DNA from: Chryseobacterium sp. LAM-KRS1
Lineage (GTDB): Bacteria; Bacteroidota; Bacteroidia; Flavobacteriales; Weeksellaceae
Direction of reading: 5' to 3'
NCBI RefSeq assembly: GCF_013184525.1
Contig: NZ_JAAOIZ010000002.1
Span: 186,001 to 250,000 of the forward strand
DNA: 64,000 nucleotides
The translations under genes and the position numbers were made by a program. Within the stretch, counting starts at the first letter, position 1, and every line of letters starts with the position of its first letter. The notes below the pieces were generated by a model. That model ran no database searches and was not told where the DNA came from. It saw only the letters and a program-made list of their open reading frames with translations. Shown one piece after another: positions 1-10,131 of this stretch.

Positions 1-67
1 CGACAAACGCCTTGCCTAATCCCTGACTTGCTCCCGTTACAACAGCAAATGATTCTTTAGTATCCAT
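1..67 (-). CDS. Short-chain dehydrogenase/reductase, N-terminal fragment (runs off window)
   Basis: Only the first 22 codons are inside the window, reading leftward from the ATG at 67. They encode MDTKESFAVVTGASQGLGKA, which contains the TGxxxGxG dinucleotide-binding motif of classical SDR enzymes preceded by a hydrophobic beta strand. The family reduces or oxidises alcohol/carbonyl groups with NAD(P)H; the substrate cannot be told from this fragment. The next gene (212-1312) is on the same strand, with 144 bp between its stop and this start. Confidence 0.75.
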   Translation of the reverse strand, partial: MDTKESFAVVTGASQGLGKAFV

Positions 68-211
68 GATAAAAATTATGGTACAAATGTATCTTTATGA
101 AGATCCTTTTCTGTTCCATCTTATATGACTGAACACATTTAAGCACAAATCATAAACAACTTAAAATCAATATAATAAAAGTAAAAAAGGTTAAAATTTA
201 TAAACCTGAAC

Positions 212-1312
212 TTATTTTTTAAACTCAGAAGGGGTCTGATCAGTGAATTTTTTGAAGGTGGTATTAAACGAGGTCTTGGAATTAAATCCGGATTCGAAAG
301 CAATCCCTAAAATGGAAAGCTTATTGGCGTCATTATTTTTCAGCAACTTTTTAGCATGCTCTATTCTATATTCATTAATGAACTGAAAAAAGTTTTTTTG
401 AAAGCCGGTATTGATCACATACGATAAATGATGAGTAGAAACAGACAAGTGTTCTGCAAGCTTAATTAAATTCAGCTCACTATCCAGGTAAAGCTTTTCT
501 TTTTCCATTACATTTTCAAGCTTTGTTTTAAGCCGGGATAATTCTTCATCAGAAATGAGCTTTCGTTTGATTTCCTCATTTTCTGCTTCATCATTAATGG
601 ATATGAGCTCATCCCGTTGTTTTTCCTCAACAGGATAAATTTCTTTTTGCTTCAGCGAGTAATACGCTACAAAATAAACCACTAAAAGAAAAGCTATATT
701 GATGAAAGCATTTAATGATGTAGAATCATAGAAAAGATTGTAGATAACATATACGATATTGATAATCAAAAGAATGAGAATAATATACTCCAGCCAATTA
801 AGATTGATCCCTTCCGTATTAGCAGAGAATTGCTGAATTCTCTTTTGATGTTTCCGTATGGTAAAATAAGAAAGCCCTGTATAAAATACCGCCTGGAATA
901 ATATCAATCCTATAAATGTAAACTCAAAAAAAGATTGGTTTTCAAAGTTTCCGTAACGTTGTAACAACAAATTGATCAGAAAAATAACAGGTAAAAAAGC
1001 ATATTTTACGTCCGACCTCTTAAACTTAAATGAAGGATTTGTAAAAAATAAAACACTGAAATAAAACATAATGGGTGTAAAAAACTGAACGAACTGAACA
1101 AAAAGAATGGAATGAATTTCTATCGGAGAAACTTTGATCAGTGACCAAATTTCATCCAGCCAGTACGTAGACCACAAAAAAAGAAACAAACCAAACCATA
1201 GGTTGGCTTTTCGATTAACTTTAAGAGGATTGGCCAGTTTTAACAAAGAAAGCAAAACCAATGAACCATAGATAAGTATGACGATAAAACGATTCAACTC
1301 TATTGTATTCAT
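212..1312 (-). CDS. Membrane-anchored AraC-family transcriptional regulator
   Basis: 366 aa. Residues 1-220 hold about seven hydrophobic segments (roughly 10-28, 38-55, 68-90, 104-118, 132-152, 174-192, 200-220). A charged linker (222-270) follows, then a C-terminal AraC/XylS double helix-turn-helix (about 275-366). The second helix pair shows the family signature in GIAFESGFNSKTSFNTTFKK, followed by the usual TPSEF end. Such proteins sense a signal through the membrane and bind DNA directly in one polypeptide. The ligand and targets are unknown. The neighbouring rhomboid gene is co-oriented upstream with a 32-bp gap, so the two may share a transcript. Confidence 0.85.
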   Translation of the reverse strand: MNTIELNRFIVILIYGSLVLLSLLKLANPLKVNRKANLWFGLFLFLWSTYWLDEIWSLIKVSPIEIHSILFVQFVQFFTPIMFYFSVLFFTNPSFKFKRSDVKYAFLPVIFLINLLLQRYGNFENQSFFEFTFIGLILFQAVFYTGLSYFTIRKHQKRIQQFSANTEGINLNWLEYIILILLIINIVYVIYNLFYDSTSLNAFINIAFLLVVYFVAYYSLKQKEIYPVEEKQRDELISINDEAENEEIKRKLISDEELSRLKTKLENVMEKEKLYLDSELNLIKLAEHLSVSTHHLSYVINTGFQKNFFQFINEYRIEHAKKLLKNNDANKLSILGIAFESGFNSKTSFNTTFKKFTDQTPSEFKK

Positions 1313-1344
1313 TGGTTTTGATATTTTATTTAAAGATAGGTTTT

Positions 1345-1998
1345 TTATCCTATTCTTTTCCTGACAAAAATTTCATAGCTTAAGTACAGGAGCGGAATCG
1401 CCATAATTCCAATATACAAACCGTTATCCATTGCTCTTTCAGGTTGATTGATCACCGCATATAGCAAACCGAAAAAAGCTCCGCCAAGATGCGCTGCATG
1501 ACCTATATTATCATGTTGTCTGGGATTAAGCATCATATAGACGGAATAGCTGAAATAAAGAAGCCCGAAAATATAGCCCGGAATTCCGATAGGAATAAAG
1601 AATATATATATTTTAAGATCAGGAATAAGTGCAATCCCGGCAAATAATATCCCTGAAACTCCTCCACTCGCTCCAATAGCAGAATACCACGGCTGCTTCT
1701 GATAGATAAACAGGGAAAACATGTTTCCGAGCAGTATAGAACCAAAGTATACAATTATGAAACCCAAATTTCCAAAACCTTCCATTACGATAGGCCCAAA
1801 GAAATAAAGGGTCATCATATTAAACAGAAGATGCATTAAATCTGCATGAAGGAAACCTGCAGAAAGGAGACGGATGTACTCTTTCCTGTTTTGGATAGCT
1901 CCTACATTAAATTTATACTTTTCGAAAATACCATGATTATTAAAAGCAATAAAGCTGATAATACTGGTAGCTATAATAACTAATAATAAGATATTCAT
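1345..1998 (-). CDS. Rhomboid-family intramembrane serine protease
   Basis: 217 aa with about six transmembrane segments. The catalytic dyad is visible: Ser111 in the GASG motif (residues 109-112) and His170 in HAAHLGG. The oxyanion-helping His56 and Asn60 lie in HADLMHLLFN of the second membrane helix. Rhomboids cleave transmembrane substrates inside the inner membrane. The substrate here is unknown. The gene is 14 bp downstream of parC on the same strand, so it is probably co-transcribed from the topoisomerase IV locus. Confidence 0.9.
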   Translation of the reverse strand: MNILLLVIIATSIISFIAFNNHGIFEKYKFNVGAIQNRKEYIRLLSAGFLHADLMHLLFNMMTLYFFGPIVMEGFGNLGFIIVYFGSILLGNMFSLFIYQKQPWYSAIGASGGVSGILFAGIALIPDLKIYIFFIPIGIPGYIFGLLYFSYSVYMMLNPRQHDNIGHAAHLGGAFFGLLYAVINQPERAMDNGLYIGIMAIPLLYLSYEIFVRKRIG

Positions 1999-2012
1999 GA
2001 TTAATTTAAAAT

Positions 2013-4601
2013 TTAATTTTCGTCACTATCAGTATCTCCTTCAAAAAGATCACCGATAACCCCACCGTCTTCATCAATACCTTCAGTATGTTCAGGCTCT
2101 TCATATACTTCCGGTTCCTCTTCTTCAATCTCCGGAACCGTAATATTTATCGCTTTTACCTTGAATTTGGTAAATTGATTTCCGATTGCTTTTATACCTT
2201 TCACCATAATAAAATCATCAATATTTATGGTTTCTGGATCACGTTCTTTTCCTTTATCTTTTGAAAAAATGATTTCTGCAGTAGATCCGTTGGCTACTAT
2301 CACATTCTCAATAAAGGATTTGCTATGCTCCGAAGGCATGAAATTCTGAGGATTGGTATTATTTTCGAGAAGGAATCTTTTAATAAAATACATCTCTTTT
2401 TCCCCGTCATAATAAATACAGGTTACAGGCTGCTGCGGCCGCCATTTTTCAAGGATCAGGTAATCATCGTCAAAACGGTTTCCAAGGTCAAAACTTACCA
2501 GCTTTGCCTCTCCATTGGAATTAATCGTCAGGATTTTATCATCTCCTTTAAAATTCCCTAACAAAGTACCCCTGCCATCAGCATTTAATCTTCGTACCGT
2601 ATCATCAAACCAGATTCTTCTTGGAGCCAGGGTTGAAATACCTTCTTCCTTAAGATCTACTTTTTTCACGGAGTATTTAGTCACCAGGTTTCCTTTGGAA
2701 TCACGGCCTTTAATTGCCAATTCAGAAAAATCGATATCCATCTTATTTTTTCTGATTCTTGGATTCGGTTTCAAGAGAACAGTAACCGTTTCAGCTTCTC
2801 CATTCGGATTAGCGGAAAAATAAAGCACTTCGGAGCCTTTTTTATCAGATGCCAGAGGATAATCTGTATTTCTTGTCACCGCCGTCACGGAGAAACGTTT
2901 CATATAATACGGACCTTCTTTACCTTCACGGTAGATCATATTATACACTGTTCTCTTGTCGTTTTTCTTCCAGACAGCCACATGCAGGAGATCTTTTCCG
3001 ATAAAGGTTTTTGCCTCTACTTTGACGATCTTCATACTTCCGTCTTTTCTAAAAGTTATAATATCATCGATATCGGAGCAATCGAACAGGTATTCATCTT
3101 TTCTCAATGAGGTTCCTATAAATCCTTCTTCACGGTTTACATAGAATTTTTCGTTAGCCACGGCTACTTTTGTAGCATCAATGGTATCGAAAATTCTTAA
3201 TTCGGTTCTTCTCTGCTTTTCTTTACCGTACTTCTTCTGAATATTTAAATAATACTCGATAGCATAAGCGATAAGATTAGCAAGATTATGTTTAACCTGC
3301 TCTATCTTACCTTCAAGAGCTGCAATATTTTCTTTAAATTTATCTAAGTCGAACCTGGAAATCCTCTTGATTCTGATCTCTGTCAGCTTCAGAATATCTT
3401 CCTCAGTAACGGCTCTCAAAAGATGCTTGGTATGTGGTTTTAATCCTGCATCAATAGTTTTGATTACCTCTTCCCACGTCTTTACTTCTTCAATATCGTG
3501 ATAGATTCTGTTTTCGATGAAAATCCTTTCCAATGAAGAAAAATGCCAGCTTTCCTGAAGTTCGTGAAGTTCAATCTCCAGTTCTTTTTTCAGCAATGAA
3601 ACGGTATGATCCGTATTCATTCTCAGGATTTCAGAAACACTCAGGAACATTGGTTTATCTCCCACAATTACACACGCATTCGGAGAAATTGTTACCTGAC
3701 AATCTGTGAAGGCATATAACGCATCAATTGTTTTATCCGGTGATACGTCATTATGGAGATGGATCAGAATTTCTACGGTGTCGGACGTATTGTCTTCAAT
3801 TTTTTTAATCTTGATCTTACCTTTTTCATTAGCCTTTAGGATAGAATCTATCAGATCACTGGTTGTTTTGGAAAAGGGAAGTTCAGAGATAACCAAAGTA
3901 TGTTTATCGGTCTGTGTAATTTTGGCTCTTGCACGTACTTTACCACCTCTTTGTCCGTCGTTGTATTCAGAAACGTCCAGATACCCTGCTGTAAGGAAAT
4001 CTGGGAAAAGTTCAAACTTTTTTCCTTTAAGGTGAGCTACTGAAGCATTGATCAGTTCATTAAAGTTATGAGGAAGTATCTTCGTGGATAATCCTACACC
4101 AATCCCTTCTACCCCCTGCGTTAAAAGTAAAGGGAACTTTACGGGAAGATCTATAGGCTCGTTATTTCGTCCATCGTAAGATTTTGCCCACTCCGTTGTC
4201 TTAGGATTGAAAACTACTTCCAGTGCAAAAGGGGTTAATCTGGCTTCAATATACCTTGCTGCTGCAGCCGAATCTCCGGTAAAGACATTCCCCCAGTTTC
4301 CCTGAGTGTCAATCAGAAGCTCTTTCTGCCCGATCTGTACCATGGCATCAGTAATAGAAGCGTCCCCGTGGGGGTGATATTTCATTGTATTTCCTACAAT
4401 GTTCGCTACCTTATTGTACCGCCCGTCCTCCAGCTCACGCATGGAATGCATAATTCTTCGCTGAACGGGTTTTAATCCATCGTAGACCGATGGAATCGCT
4501 CTATCTAAAATCACGTAAGAAGCATAGTCCAGAAACCAGTCTTTATAAAGTCCGGAAACTTTCTTCAGGCTTTCGCCTTCATGTGAATTTTCTTCTGTCA
4601 T
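2013..4601 (-). CDS. parC: DNA topoisomerase IV subunit A
   Basis: 862 aa. The N-terminal breakage-reunion domain carries the catalytic tyrosine Tyr117 in AAAARYIEARLTPF. HPHGD (76-80) sits at the start of the quinolone-resistance region. At the position of E. coli GyrA Ser83/ParC Ser80 this protein has Ala81, followed by Ser82; the acidic residue four places further on is kept as Asp85. The C-terminal part is a wrapping domain ending in a strongly acidic tail (about 815-862). With ParE it decatenates daughter chromosomes. The start ATG overlaps the stop of the upstream gene by one base (TAATG), implying translational coupling. Confidence 0.95.
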   Translation of the reverse strand: MTEENSHEGESLKKVSGLYKDWFLDYASYVILDRAIPSVYDGLKPVQRRIMHSMRELEDGRYNKVANIVGNTMKYHPHGDASITDAMVQIGQKELLIDTQGNWGNVFTGDSAAAARYIEARLTPFALEVVFNPKTTEWAKSYDGRNNEPIDLPVKFPLLLTQGVEGIGVGLSTKILPHNFNELINASVAHLKGKKFELFPDFLTAGYLDVSEYNDGQRGGKVRARAKITQTDKHTLVISELPFSKTTSDLIDSILKANEKGKIKIKKIEDNTSDTVEILIHLHNDVSPDKTIDALYAFTDCQVTISPNACVIVGDKPMFLSVSEILRMNTDHTVSLLKKELEIELHELQESWHFSSLERIFIENRIYHDIEEVKTWEEVIKTIDAGLKPHTKHLLRAVTEEDILKLTEIRIKRISRFDLDKFKENIAALEGKIEQVKHNLANLIAYAIEYYLNIQKKYGKEKQRRTELRIFDTIDATKVAVANEKFYVNREEGFIGTSLRKDEYLFDCSDIDDIITFRKDGSMKIVKVEAKTFIGKDLLHVAVWKKNDKRTVYNMIYREGKEGPYYMKRFSVTAVTRNTDYPLASDKKGSEVLYFSANPNGEAETVTVLLKPNPRIRKNKMDIDFSELAIKGRDSKGNLVTKYSVKKVDLKEEGISTLAPRRIWFDDTVRRLNADGRGTLLGNFKGDDKILTINSNGEAKLVSFDLGNRFDDDYLILEKWRPQQPVTCIYYDGEKEMYFIKRFLLENNTNPQNFMPSEHSKSFIENVIVANGSTAEIIFSKDKGKERDPETINIDDFIMVKGIKAIGNQFTKFKVKAINITVPEIEEEEPEVYEEPEHTEGIDEDGGVIGDLFEGDTDSDEN

Positions 4602-5086
4602 TATTCGTTTTTAACGTTTTTCTCGTTATTCGCTTTTACTACTTTATTTAAAGAGAATTTCAAATCATTTACTTCTTTTGTCGTCAGGTAAGAAATTTCG
4701 TATTTCAACATGGTTGAACCACTATTCTTACTTGAAATTGTAATATATAATCTTTTTACAAAGAGTAAATTGACGATCTCGTATTTTATTAATTTGTATT
4801 TTGGAAATTCATCACTTAAAGGTTTATCTAAAAATGGAATGATGTTCCTGTTTTTGAAATTGAGAGCCTCTCCATCACTATCATACTCAAATATTTGTCT
4901 TCCGGTAAGATGGAAAGCTAATAACATAATTACCGGTACAATAATCAGCAGATAGCTTTCTGATCCTAAAATATTAAATTTATATTCTTCTAAAAAGAAG
5001 GACACAATTCCGGCTATTAAAAACATTATTAAGAGGGTATTAATAAAGTTGTAGCCCGGTGCTTTATTACGGTTACTTAATCTCAT
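4601..5086 (-). CDS. Small membrane protein of unknown function between parE and parC
   Basis: 161 aa. Two hydrophobic segments near residues 14-32 and 43-59 are followed by a soluble basic domain of about 100 residues. I do not recognise a family. It lies in the topoisomerase IV gene order parE - this gene - parC, all leftward, and its stop shares one base with the parC start. Co-translation with ParC suggests co-regulation but does not establish a role in topology. The C-terminal segment (KNSGSTMLKYEISYLTTKEV) resembles a small PH-like or bPH domain in pattern only, which is a weak guess. Confidence 0.7.
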   Translation of the reverse strand: MRLSNRNKAPGYNFINTLLIMFLIAGIVSFFLEEYKFNILGSESYLLIIVPVIMLLAFHLTGRQIFEYDSDGEALNFKNRNIIPFLDKPLSDEFPKYKLIKYEIVNLLFVKRLYITISSKNSGSTMLKYEISYLTTKEVNDLKFSLNKVVKANNEKNVKNE

Positions 5087-5172
5087 TGTTATTTGTGTTT
5101 AAGTTTAAAGGTTATGTCATTTAAGTTTTTTAAAGATTAATTATTACAGGAAAGTTTTTTGGAGGGATCTAT

Positions 5173-7056
5173 TTAACTTTCTACTTCGCTTATTAGTTCT
5201 CTGCTATCAATATCCCCGTCTTCTACAACAAGATTTTCAAGAATGAAAACCTGCCTGTCCGGTGTATTTTTACCCATATAAAACTCTAAAAGCTGTTCTA
5301 TGGTCTGATCTTTTCCGACAACTACAGGCTCCAGGCGGATATCTTTACCTATAAAATGTTTAAACTCATCGGGAGAAATCTCTCCAAGCCCTTTAAATCG
5401 TGTAATCTCAGGGTTTTTTCCTAATTCATTCAAAGCCTTTACCCTTTCCATTTCCGTATAACAATACCGGGTTTCTTTTTTATTTCTCACCCTGAATAAA
5501 GGAGTCTGAAGGATATAAAGATGTCCGTTCTTGATCAGGTCCGGGAAAAACTGAAGGAAGAATGTAATCATTAAAAGACGGATGTGCATTCCATCGACAT
5601 CCGCATCAGTTGCAATAATAACCTGATTGTATCGCAGATCTTCAAGACTTTCCTCAATATTTAAAGCGGCCTGCAATAAATTGAATTCTTCATTTTCATA
5701 CACTACTTTCTTGGTCAGTCCGTAGCAGTTCAATGGTTTCCCTTTCAGTGAGAATACAGCCTGCGTTTCTACGTCTCTTGATTTCGTGATGGATCCCGAT
5801 GCGGAATCTCCCTCGGTAATAAAGATCTGTGTATCCCCTTTTCTTTCTGCCTTCTGATCATTATAATGTTGACGGCAATCACGCAGTTTTTTATTATGAA
5901 GCGATACTTTTTTCGCCCGCTCTCTTGCCAGTTTCTGAATTCCCGAAAGTTCCTTTCGTTCTCTTTCGGAAATTAAAATTTTCCGTTGAATGGCTTCTGC
6001 AATCTCAGGGTTTCTGTGCAGGAAATTATCCAGTTTACTTTTTAAGAAATCAATGATAAAGGTTCTTACAGTGGGACCATTAGGGCCCATATCATTAGAT
6101 CCTAATTTTGTTTTGGTCTGGGATTCAAAAACAGGTTCTTCTACATTAATTGAAATCGCAGCAATGATTGATTTTCTGATATCCGAAGCATCAAAGTTTT
6201 TGTTGAAAAACTCACGGATTGTTTTCACATATGCTTCACGGAAAGCATTAAGGTGGGTACCTCCCTGCGTTGTATTCTGCCCGTTCACAAAAGAAAAATA
6301 GGTTTCAGTCTGTGATTTATCCGAATGCGTAATAGCTACTTCAATATCATTATCCATCAGGTGTACGATCGGATATAGAATTTCGCTTTCCAGTTCTTCT
6401 TCTAGCAGATCTTTAAGTCCATTTTCTGAATAATAGGTTTCCCCGTTAAAAATGATTTTCAGTCCCGGATTCAGATATGCATAATTCCGGAGCATTCTTT
6501 CGATATACTCTTTTCTGTATTTGAAATGAAGAAAGATTTCTCCATCGGGTATAAACGAAATTTCAGTACCGTTCCTGTCAGAAGTATCCTTTTCCTCATG
6601 GTTTTCCGAGATGATTCCACGTGAAAATTCCGCAACCTTCATTCTTCCGTCGCGGAAAGATCTTACTCTGAAATAATCAGAAAGCGCATTAACCGCTTTT
6701 GTACCAACACCATTCAATCCTACGGACTTTTTAAAGGCCTTACTGTCGTATTTACCTCCGGTATTCATTTTGGAAACGGCATCCACCACTTTTCCAAGCG
6801 GAATACCCCGGCCAAAATCACGAATCGTTACCTTTCCGTCATCTACTTTTATTTCAATTCTCTTACCCGATTTCATCCTGAACTCATCGATAGAGTTGTC
6901 CAGAATTTCTTTAAGTAAAATGTAAATACCATCATCGGCGGAAGAACCATCTCCAAGCTTTCCGATGTACATACCGGGACGCAAACGAATATGTTCCTGC
7001 CAATCGAGGGTTCTGATATTATCTTCTGAATAGATTGGATTTATTTCTTGTGACAT
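5173..7056 (-). CDS. parE: DNA topoisomerase IV subunit B
   Basis: 627 aa, normal for Bacteroidota ParE. GHKL ATPase motifs are present: the Mg-binding Asn/Glu region [10 protein letters not shown] (50-59), DFGRGIP (80-86) and the ATP lid [13 protein letters not shown] (113-125). The transducer domain follows. The TOPRIM domain shows EGDSASG (415-421) and [10 protein letters not shown] (484-493). The protein provides ATP-driven strand passage for ParC. An exact TAnnTTTG -7 box lies about 20 bp upstream of the start (7077-7084 on this strand). Confidence 0.95.
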   Translation of the reverse strand: MSQEINPIYSEDNIRTLDWQEHIRLRPGMYIGKLGDGSSADDGIYILLKEILDNSIDEFRMKSGKRIEIKVDDGKVTIRDFGRGIPLGKVVDAVSKMNTGGKYDSKAFKKSVGLNGVGTKAVNALSDYFRVRSFRDGRMKVAEFSRGIISENHEEKDTSDRNGTEISFIPDGEIFLHFKYRKEYIERMLRNYAYLNPGLKIIFNGETYYSENGLKDLLEEELESEILYPIVHLMDNDIEVAITHSDKSQTETYFSFVNGQNTTQGGTHLNAFREAYVKTIREFFNKNFDASDIRKSIIAAISINVEEPVFESQTKTKLGSNDMGPNGPTVRTFIIDFLKSKLDNFLHRNPEIAEAIQRKILISERERKELSGIQKLARERAKKVSLHNKKLRDCRQHYNDQKAERKGDTQIFITEGDSASGSITKSRDVETQAVFSLKGKPLNCYGLTKKVVYENEEFNLLQAALNIEESLEDLRYNQVIIATDADVDGMHIRLLMITFFLQFFPDLIKNGHLYILQTPLFRVRNKKETRYCYTEMERVKALNELGKNPEITRFKGLGEISPDEFKHFIGKDIRLEPVVVGKDQTIEQLLEFYMGKNTPDRQVFILENLVVEDGDIDSRELISEVES

Positions 7057-7076
7057 AAGTTATTTCAGCAAACACA

Positions 7077-7084
7077 CAAAAGTA
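7077..7084 (-). promoter_or_regulatory. -7 promoter element of parE
   Basis: TACTTTTG on the minus strand matches the Bacteroidota TAnnTTTG -7 consensus exactly. It ends 20 bp before the parE ATG, giving a predicted leader of about 15 nt. No clear TTG is seen 19 bp upstream. Confidence 0.55.
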
Positions 7085-7147
7085 CGAAAATGCTTAAAAT
7101 TATCCGAATTTTTCTAATTCATTTTTTTCAATATTATGTAATATGTT

Positions 7148-7178
7148 TTGCATTATTATCAAGCAAATTTTATATTTA
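7148..7178 (+). promoter_or_regulatory. Promoter of the beta-propeller histidine kinase gene
   Basis: TTG at 7148-7150, then 20 bp, then TATATTTA at 7171-7178 (7 of 8 to TAnnTTTG). The predicted start of transcription is near 7184, 14 bp before the GTG at 7198. The element lies inside the longest open frame (which opens at 7090), so it argues for the GTG start. Confidence 0.55.
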
Positions 7179-7197
7179 CATCATTATTCAAGATCAA

Positions 7198-10131
7198 GTG
7201 AAAAACCTACGTGATTTTCTTCTATTTTTAGTAATACTATTTTTTCCATTTCTTTCATTTTCTCAAATCCCGGGATTGGTAAATTATAGTGAGGAAGACG
7301 GGTTGAATAGCTCCTACACCTATTCTATGAGTCAGGATGACAAAGGACTTATCTGGATTGGTAGCGATAATGGACTTTTCAGGTTTGATGGTAAGGAATT
7401 TAAACAATACAATAAAAAAAGCGGGCTTAAAAACATTGATATCCTTGGATGCAACCCTTTATCTAATGGTGAGATTTTCATCGTAACCTACCTGAGTGAT
7501 TTCGCCTATCTGAAAAATGGCAAAATCATCAATCCGGATGATAACAAAGAGCTTAGGAAACTTCAATTCCGTGACACCTCCCATACTTACAGCAGTGGAG
7601 ATTCAGTTTTTATATATACAGCCAACAGTCCAAAAGATATCTATATATACAGACGTGGAAAAGTAACAACAATTCCTCTTTCCTTACATGCAGGTTTTCC
7701 CTTAGTGGGTCGTAATCCTTATATATTCAGTATGGATGTGTCCAACCACCTGCTTTACCTTACAGATGATACCCAAAAAGTTATAGCATATGATATCCTC
7801 ACAAGAAAGAAAATACTATGCAATATTTCATTACCAAAAAGTGCCATCTACAGAAAGGGGGACTTCTTAGTTGCTTACCGTGGAAATACTATTGATATCT
7901 TCAAACGAAAAAACAAATTTGAATTCATTAAAACGCAGTCGTTTTCTGTTGGAGAACCGATCCATCAGCTTGTTATTGACCGTAACGACAGATTGTGGGT
8001 ATGTTTAGATAAAGGAGGAGTTCTTTATTACAAAAATACTTTACGGGATGGGAACCTATCCCGGCCCATGAAGATCATGAATGATTTTGTCATGAATCAT
8101 ATCCTCGTAGACAAGGATAAAAACATCTGGTTTTCCACCAGAAACAATGGTATTTATTTTATTACAGATAAGTTTTTCAACAATTATATCCATCTTCCTG
8201 TAAAGAATAATTCTTCCTACATTACAGCTATCGGAAAAAGTGGTAAAAACATTATCATGGGGTACAATGAGGCAAAATTCGGCATTTTAAAATCGAATAC
8301 CATCATTGATGTATCTCTTGAAAAAAATCGGAAAATTGAAACAAAGGCCCTGTTTTCAAAAGGGAATAGTGTTATACTGGGGCTTAGTTTAAGAACGTAC
8401 CAATACAATACCGATAATAAAAAAATTACAACCATTGGTGATTATAGCTTAAAAAATATAATCCCTTATAATGACAGTTCAATACTCCTCTGTACTTCGC
8501 AGGGTCTTACACTTTATAATTTCATTACCGGGGCCAAATCTGACCTGTTTAATGAAAGAGCCTATACAGCCCTACGCTATGATAAAGACAGTGTCTTTGT
8601 TGGAAGTTTTAAGGATGTGTATAAAATGAATGTAAAAACAAATAAAAGACAACTATTTATTGAGGGATATTATTTCAAAGATATCAAAAAACTTAAGCCT
8701 GATGTATATGTAGGCTCAACCAATCTCAATGGAGTCCTGATTTTTAATAACAAAAAGATCCTCAAAAGAATCACTGAAAAAGATGGTCTGTCCACAGACC
8801 AGATAAAAAAAATCGAAGTTGAAAATGAAAACGTTTTCTGGGCGAGTACCAATTCCGGTTTGAGCAGGATAGAAATAAAAGGGAAAAAACTGGCCATCGA
8901 TAATTTCACACAAACCGATGGGCTTCCCTCTAACGTAGTCGCCGGATGCGTTATAAAAGACGACACCATTTATGCCGGAACGTCAAAAGGTCTGGGTATT
9001 TTACCTATTCACAACTTGTTAACCCAGCAGAAGTTTATCAATAAAAAAGTAGTCATTAATTCTGTAACCGTAGGGGATAAAGAGATATTTGATCTCAATC
9101 AGGAGATTAAAGGGCAAGCACCTGACAACACAATAACCTTTGACCTCAGCTTTCCGGATTATATCTCTCAGGGTATGATCAAATTCAAATATAAAGTCGA
9201 AGGTCTGACCGATGAATGGCAAATAAGCAATTCATCTAAAATCATGTTTAATTCAATTCCGCCGGGGAAATATACTTTTAAAGTTTTCGGGCTCGGTTAT
9301 AATGGAAAACGATCCTATACATTTTCGTCCATAGCATTTGAAATTAAACCCAAATTCTGGCAAACCTGGTGGTTTAAATTCTTCATCATTATAATAGGAT
9401 GCTCACTTATTTTTGTGGTGGTTACTATTTACTTTCAGAGAAAAAGAAACAAAAAACTCGAAACGCTTTATTATGAAAAGAAGATTGCCGAACTTGAGTT
9501 ACAGGCCATCAAGGCACAAATAAATCCACATTTCATTTATAACTGTCTCAATTCTATTCAGTTTTTGCTCTACAAAAAAGATTATGCGGAAACTGAAAAC
9601 TATTTAAACATATTTGCTCAGATGATACGAAAAACGTTACACTATTCTGAAAAGACATTTATGCAGATCAAAGAGGAAATTGAATACCTTTCTCTATATC
9701 TGAATATGGAAAAATTACGTTTAAAGGATCAGTTCGACTACACCATAACACGTTCAAAAAATACAGATGAAAACTGGATGATCCCATCATTACTGATACA
9801 GCCGTTTGTAGAAAATGCCATAAAACATGGTGTTTCCGGTTTAAAGGATCGAAAAGGAAATATCAGGATTACATTTGATTATACCGATTCACTTCTTTGT
9901 ATTACTATTGAGGATAATGGCGTGGGAATAGAAAAAAGACCGGAATCTGCAAAAGCCAATTCTTTCGGAGTGAAATTATCTCAAAAAAGGATTGAAACAT
10001 TCAGGCAGCTTTTTGAGACTGATATAACGTTGGAGCTGAATAATCTTTCCGAAAAGGACGGAAAACAAGGTACACAAATTAAACTATATATGACCCCCTA
10101 TGAAAACCAAAATACAAGCCTGCATCATTGA
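7198..10131 (+). CDS. Two-component sensor: beta-propeller / Y_Y_Y / LytS-type histidine kinase
   Basis: 977 aa from the GTG at 7198. The frame is open from an ATG at 7090, but the first 36 residues of that version precede a normal signal peptide (VKNLRDFLLFLVILFFPF, cleavage after SFS) and contain the likely promoter. Order: signal peptide; periplasmic ligand_Reg_prop propeller blades (repeated WIGSDNGLFRF-like units); Y_Y_Y domain; one membrane helix (WWFKFFIIIIGCSLIFVVVT); His_kinase domain with phospho-acceptor His778 in NPHFIYN; HATPase with NAIKHG and EDNGVGIE. The architecture resembles polysaccharide-sensing hybrid kinases but lacks a fused AraC domain. The LytTR regulator overlaps its 3' end by 32 bp. 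Confidence 0.88.
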   Translation: MKNLRDFLLFLVILFFPFLSFSQIPGLVNYSEEDGLNSSYTYSMSQDDKGLIWIGSDNGLFRFDGKEFKQYNKKSGLKNIDILGCNPLSNGEIFIVTYLSDFAYLKNGKIINPDDNKELRKLQFRDTSHTYSSGDSVFIYTANSPKDIYIYRRGKVTTIPLSLHAGFPLVGRNPYIFSMDVSNHLLYLTDDTQKVIAYDILTRKKILCNISLPKSAIYRKGDFLVAYRGNTIDIFKRKNKFEFIKTQSFSVGEPIHQLVIDRNDRLWVCLDKGGVLYYKNTLRDGNLSRPMKIMNDFVMNHILVDKDKNIWFSTRNNGIYFITDKFFNNYIHLPVKNNSSYITAIGKSGKNIIMGYNEAKFGILKSNTIIDVSLEKNRKIETKALFSKGNSVILGLSLRTYQYNTDNKKITTIGDYSLKNIIPYNDSSILLCTSQGLTLYNFITGAKSDLFNERAYTALRYDKDSVFVGSFKDVYKMNVKTNKRQLFIEGYYFKDIKKLKPDVYVGSTNLNGVLIFNNKKILKRITEKDGLSTDQIKKIEVENENVFWASTNSGLSRIEIKGKKLAIDNFTQTDGLPSNVVAGCVIKDDTIYAGTSKGLGILPIHNLLTQQKFINKKVVINSVTVGDKEIFDLNQEIKGQAPDNTITFDLSFPDYISQGMIKFKYKVEGLTDEWQISNSSKIMFNSIPPGKYTFKVFGLGYNGKRSYTFSSIAFEIKPKFWQTWWFKFFIIIIGCSLIFVVVTIYFQRKRNKKLETLYYEKKIAELELQAIKAQINPHFIYNCLNSIQFLLYKKDYAETENYLNIFAQMIRKTLHYSEKTFMQIKEEIEYLSLYLNMEKLRLKDQFDYTITRSKNTDENWMIPSLLIQPFVENAIKHGVSGLKDRKGNIRITFDYTDSLLCITIEDNGVGIEKRPESAKANSFGVKLSQKRIETFRQLFETDITLELNNLSEKDGKQGTQIKLYMTPYENQNTSLHH

